Assembly (NCBI GenBank): GCA_005656395.1
Contig: SRSI01000028.1
Span: forward strand, 1,488,001 to 1,552,000
Source: Strongyloides papillosus
Taxonomy: Eukaryota; Nematoda; Chromadorea; Rhabditida; Strongyloididae
Length of the DNA stretch: 64,000 bases
Reading direction: 5' to 3'
In this document: positions 60,879 through 64,000 of the stretch, piece by piece
Layout: every line of letters begins with the position of its first letter
How positions within the stretch are numbered: the first letter of the stretch is position 1
The notes under the pieces: model-generated
Database searches by the model: none
What the model saw: the letters and a program-made list of their open reading frames with translations, nothing else
What the model was told of the DNA's origin: nothing
Made by a program: the position numbers and the translations under genes

Positions 60879-63800
60879 TAAAAATAATAGCTCTTATCTA
60901 TTTATTAATAATCATCAACTTTGGAAAAAAAAATAAATAATTATGAAATATATATACAGTTAAAGGAACACCAACAACAATAAATAGACAAAATCATTCA
61001 AAAGAACTAATTTTTTTTTGTTTCATATATAATTATCTATACACACCCTTTCCATAACTTATAACTTTTTTCTCGCAAACTCTTTTTGTAATCAAAATTT
61101 ATCACATTACAGACAAACACACATTTACATTGAATTATATTTTTTTGTCAAGAATTATTATAACAAATATTGTTAATCAATCTTTGCACAAAAATTTCTT
61201 TTTTTACTTTAAATATATTGGAAAAAAACAACAACAATATAGATGTGGAATCGAAATATTTTATAATACTCCTCTCTTTTCTTTTTTTTTATATAATCCT
61301 GAAAGTGATAAATTTTACTAAAAAACTGAGTTTCATTACTTAACATCATTCTTATTTAATGATTGTTAAACTCTAAAGTTGATATTTTTTTTAATATAAA
61401 TATTGTAATATTTTATATGGTTAAGTCATCTCTACATATGAAATGCATAACTTTAAATATTATCTATAAATCATTGATAAAAGTTATAAATTTTTACTAT
61501 TATTTTTTTAATTAAACATAATTTAAAGATATACGAAATATCAGTAAAATTATTTATTTATTTTTTAATTTTTATATTGAAATGGCAAGAAAATAATTTT
61601 ATTATAAATGTATGGATACATTATTTCATAAGACAAACATTAATTAATAAATATCTGAATAGTTTAAATAATGAAGTAGAATCGATTTAATATTATTATG
61701 AATTCCCATGTATACAATATACATATCAAATGGTGATAAAATCATTAAGATGAAAAAGAAGATAAATGTATATTATATTTTATAATAAAATATGCAATTT
61801 TTTGTTGTCACTAAAAAAGATTGTCATTATAATTTATATTGAATTTAAGCCTTTGTCTTTGAATATTTCAATTTTTCTTCCACTCCTATCATCTTTCGTT
61901 TTGCCACTTTTTTGTCTTCAAATATCATAAAATCTATAAATAGAGATAATATATTAAAGATAGTAAGTAAAAAGATTTTTTTATGAAATGATAATTGAAA
62001 GAAAAATGAGTTATTTATATAAAATAACTACATATATTCTAATAATTTTTTATGCCATTGCTTTTTTGTTTTTTTTTTATAATATAACACAAGAAAAGAC
62101 AATTTAAGTCATTTTTATTACTCATGTTTTTATAGAAAATTTTTGTATACTATTTAAATATAACTCAATTATCTTCAATTCCATAACTTTTCTTTAAAAT
62201 TTAAATTGACTCATTATGTGATGATATATATATCTCTATATATATATAAAGAATTTATTTTTACACAAAATATTTTATCACCACTTTATTGTATTGTTCC
62301 TCTCCTAACATTTATAGTTGATTATGTGTCATTGTTTTAAAAGTGTTAACTTTATTGACAAGAGCTAACAATTCCACTATATAATCACTCTCCTTCTATC
62401 GTTCTCAACCATTTTGAAAAATTTAGTTTCATATAAGTCTACTAAACAATATCTTATAAATTACATGATTACTATTACATTTTTACGCTAAATAATTTTA
62501 TATAATTGAATATTAATTTAACTTCAATATTCTTTAATGCTATTTCTAAAGACATTCCAAATTACATTACCATCAATGAGCATCATCTGGTCTATCGAAT
62601 GTACATTCTGTAAGCTTCATCATATTTATGTAAAAAAGTTTTCAAATCAAACAGAAAAATAATATTTTATGTGTATTCTTCATTCATAATAAAGATAAAA
62701 TCATTTCTGAAAATTGTAATAATGTTTTGTTATTTGTTAGAAGTAAAAAACGATAACACATAATTATTTTTAAATAATTTTTTACCGAGAAACATCATGA
62801 TTAATTAAATTTTTTTTTACACTTTAAACCATAATTTATACCAATAAATGTAAAAAAAATGTTATATCAACAGTCAACATACTTTGCACTTTTTATTTTC
62901 AGTTATTTTTGATAAGATGTTTGATAGTTTTTTTGCCTTTCCTATTTTATTTATTATAATTTTACTTCTAAAAATTACTTTTTTTTTAAATTTTGAATCA
63001 TGAATTACATTTTATTAGAAATATTATGATTGTATTAATATTTCATAATTGTACATATAATTCTATGTCTAAATCTAAATATCCCATTTCGTTTATATAT
63101 ATATATCATTTTTCGAACATTTGAATAAAAAGTAATGTATATATGCATGTTACTCAAATAAGACCATATTTATAATAATTTTATAATTAGTATTGATAAA
63201 AAAGACCATAAACCAATAGTTTTATATATTTTTATTGTTTTAATTTTTGTAGCCCATACACATGTATATTGACTCTATGAATATATGTACATGCAAAACT
63301 TTAATTCTTATCTTTTTTTGTGCCTAGAGATTTTAGTAATAGTATGATCAAAAAATGTTTCATACATATATTTTATTTCTTCACCATTTAAATAATCATT
63401 TATTTAACTTTTGGAATAGGAAAATAAAATGGTTGGTGAAAATTTTTTACGCTTCTTATTTGTAAATTATCATCATGTTATGGAATACTTCTTTTTTCAT
63501 TGAATAGAGTTGTATAACATAAAATTTTACCGATAACTTTTTAATATCCTATTGTAAATAGTAATATTACTGGCTTTTTACATTATTTTCTAAAAATGAC
63601 TCTTTTATATATATAAGTATTAGGTAAAGTATAATATCATTTTCATCTTTTTTTTAATTCTTGCTCTCGTCAAATTTTTTCTCTAAAAAAAGCTTTGGTT
63701 ATTTGTTTGATTTAAAATAAATGATAGTATTTGTATTATTGATATGATTTAACATCTATCATCATTATGATCAGTTAAAAATTCTTAAATTTTTTTTCGA

Positions 63801-64000
63801 ACTTTGTTGCTATCCCAATTTTTATACCAAAAAAAGCTTATTAAATTAAAGGTTCATTAAAAAAATAAGTAAAAAATTTCATTCATTTACAAATAACGGC
63901 ATAATAATAATTTTTAGCGTCCTTTAAAATTTTATGATAAGAGTTTAATATAAGCTTAATAATTGAATATACACCCATGGGTAAAGTTATATTTCCTAGT
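60879..64000. other. Downstream region of rho-1, no gene seen
   Basis: Holds the rho-1 3' UTR (an AATAAA-type signal lies near 60930-60940) and then A+T-rich sequence to the window end. The 63-codon frame at 61130-61321 lies in or just after the 3' UTR and is taken as chance. Confidence 0.45.

Overview
The window looks like a stretch of nuclear genome from a nematode, most likely Strongyloididae (Strongyloides or a close relative). By eye the base composition is extremely A+T-rich. Genes are split by very short introns, mostly 36 to 62 nt, with GTAAGT-like donors and TTTNAG acceptors. The gene families are those of nematodes: a Patched-related protein, UNC-33, a chemoreceptor, Ly6/three-finger proteins, an acetylcholinesterase-like protein and an S28 peptidase. 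No bacterial operon, rRNA, CRISPR array or tRNA was seen. Species assignment is inference.

Layout, left to right. 1547-3737 (+): peptide-receptor-like GPCR. 4926-5874 (-): two-domain Ly6 protein. 6443-9278 (-): TBC Rab-GAP of USP6NL type. 10930-13747 (-): Patched-related sterol-sensing protein. 15366-15830 (-): small secreted acidic protein. 16363-18079 (-): glutamate-transporter family protein. 18906-19287 (-): a compact three-exon neuropeptide precursor ending in a Cys-bridged peptide. 22169-27006 (+): UNC-33/CRMP with a long N-terminal extension. 28666-30069 (-): Cys-loop ligand-gated channel. 31575-32158 (+): unknown two-exon gene. 34936-36681 (-): cholinesterase-like pseudoenzyme. 37438-41168: a mobile-element island with an internally deleted mariner and a 1.5 kb foldback element. 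42200-43201 (-): serpentine chemoreceptor. 44464-45075: a second foldback repeat. 47187-49652 (+): S28 serine peptidase with a decayed upstream half-domain. 50196-51640 (-): second peptide-receptor-like GPCR. 53926-54839 (+): second two-domain Ly6 protein. 60154-60878 (+): RHO-1. The last 3 kb and several other long tracts show nothing beyond A+T-rich sequence.

The genes do not form a pathway; they are a normal eukaryotic neighbourhood. Several share a neuronal or signalling theme: two GPCRs, a Cys-loop channel, a glutamate transporter, a neuropeptide precursor, UNC-33 and RHO-1. The esterase-like, S28 and Ly6 genes belong to families of secreted or surface proteins that are often expanded in parasitic nematodes. 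Exon models were built by hand from splice signals and reading-frame phase. The multi-exon joins stated below all keep phase, and most restore family-conserved sequence across the junction.

The most interesting items are the cyclic neuropeptide precursor at 18906-19287, the esterase-like protein that has lost both its catalytic Ser and His, the tandem S28 gene with a nonsense codon and a compositional island, the transporter with altered substrate-site motifs, and two foldback elements, one of them flanked by TA and carrying a coding fragment in its spacer.
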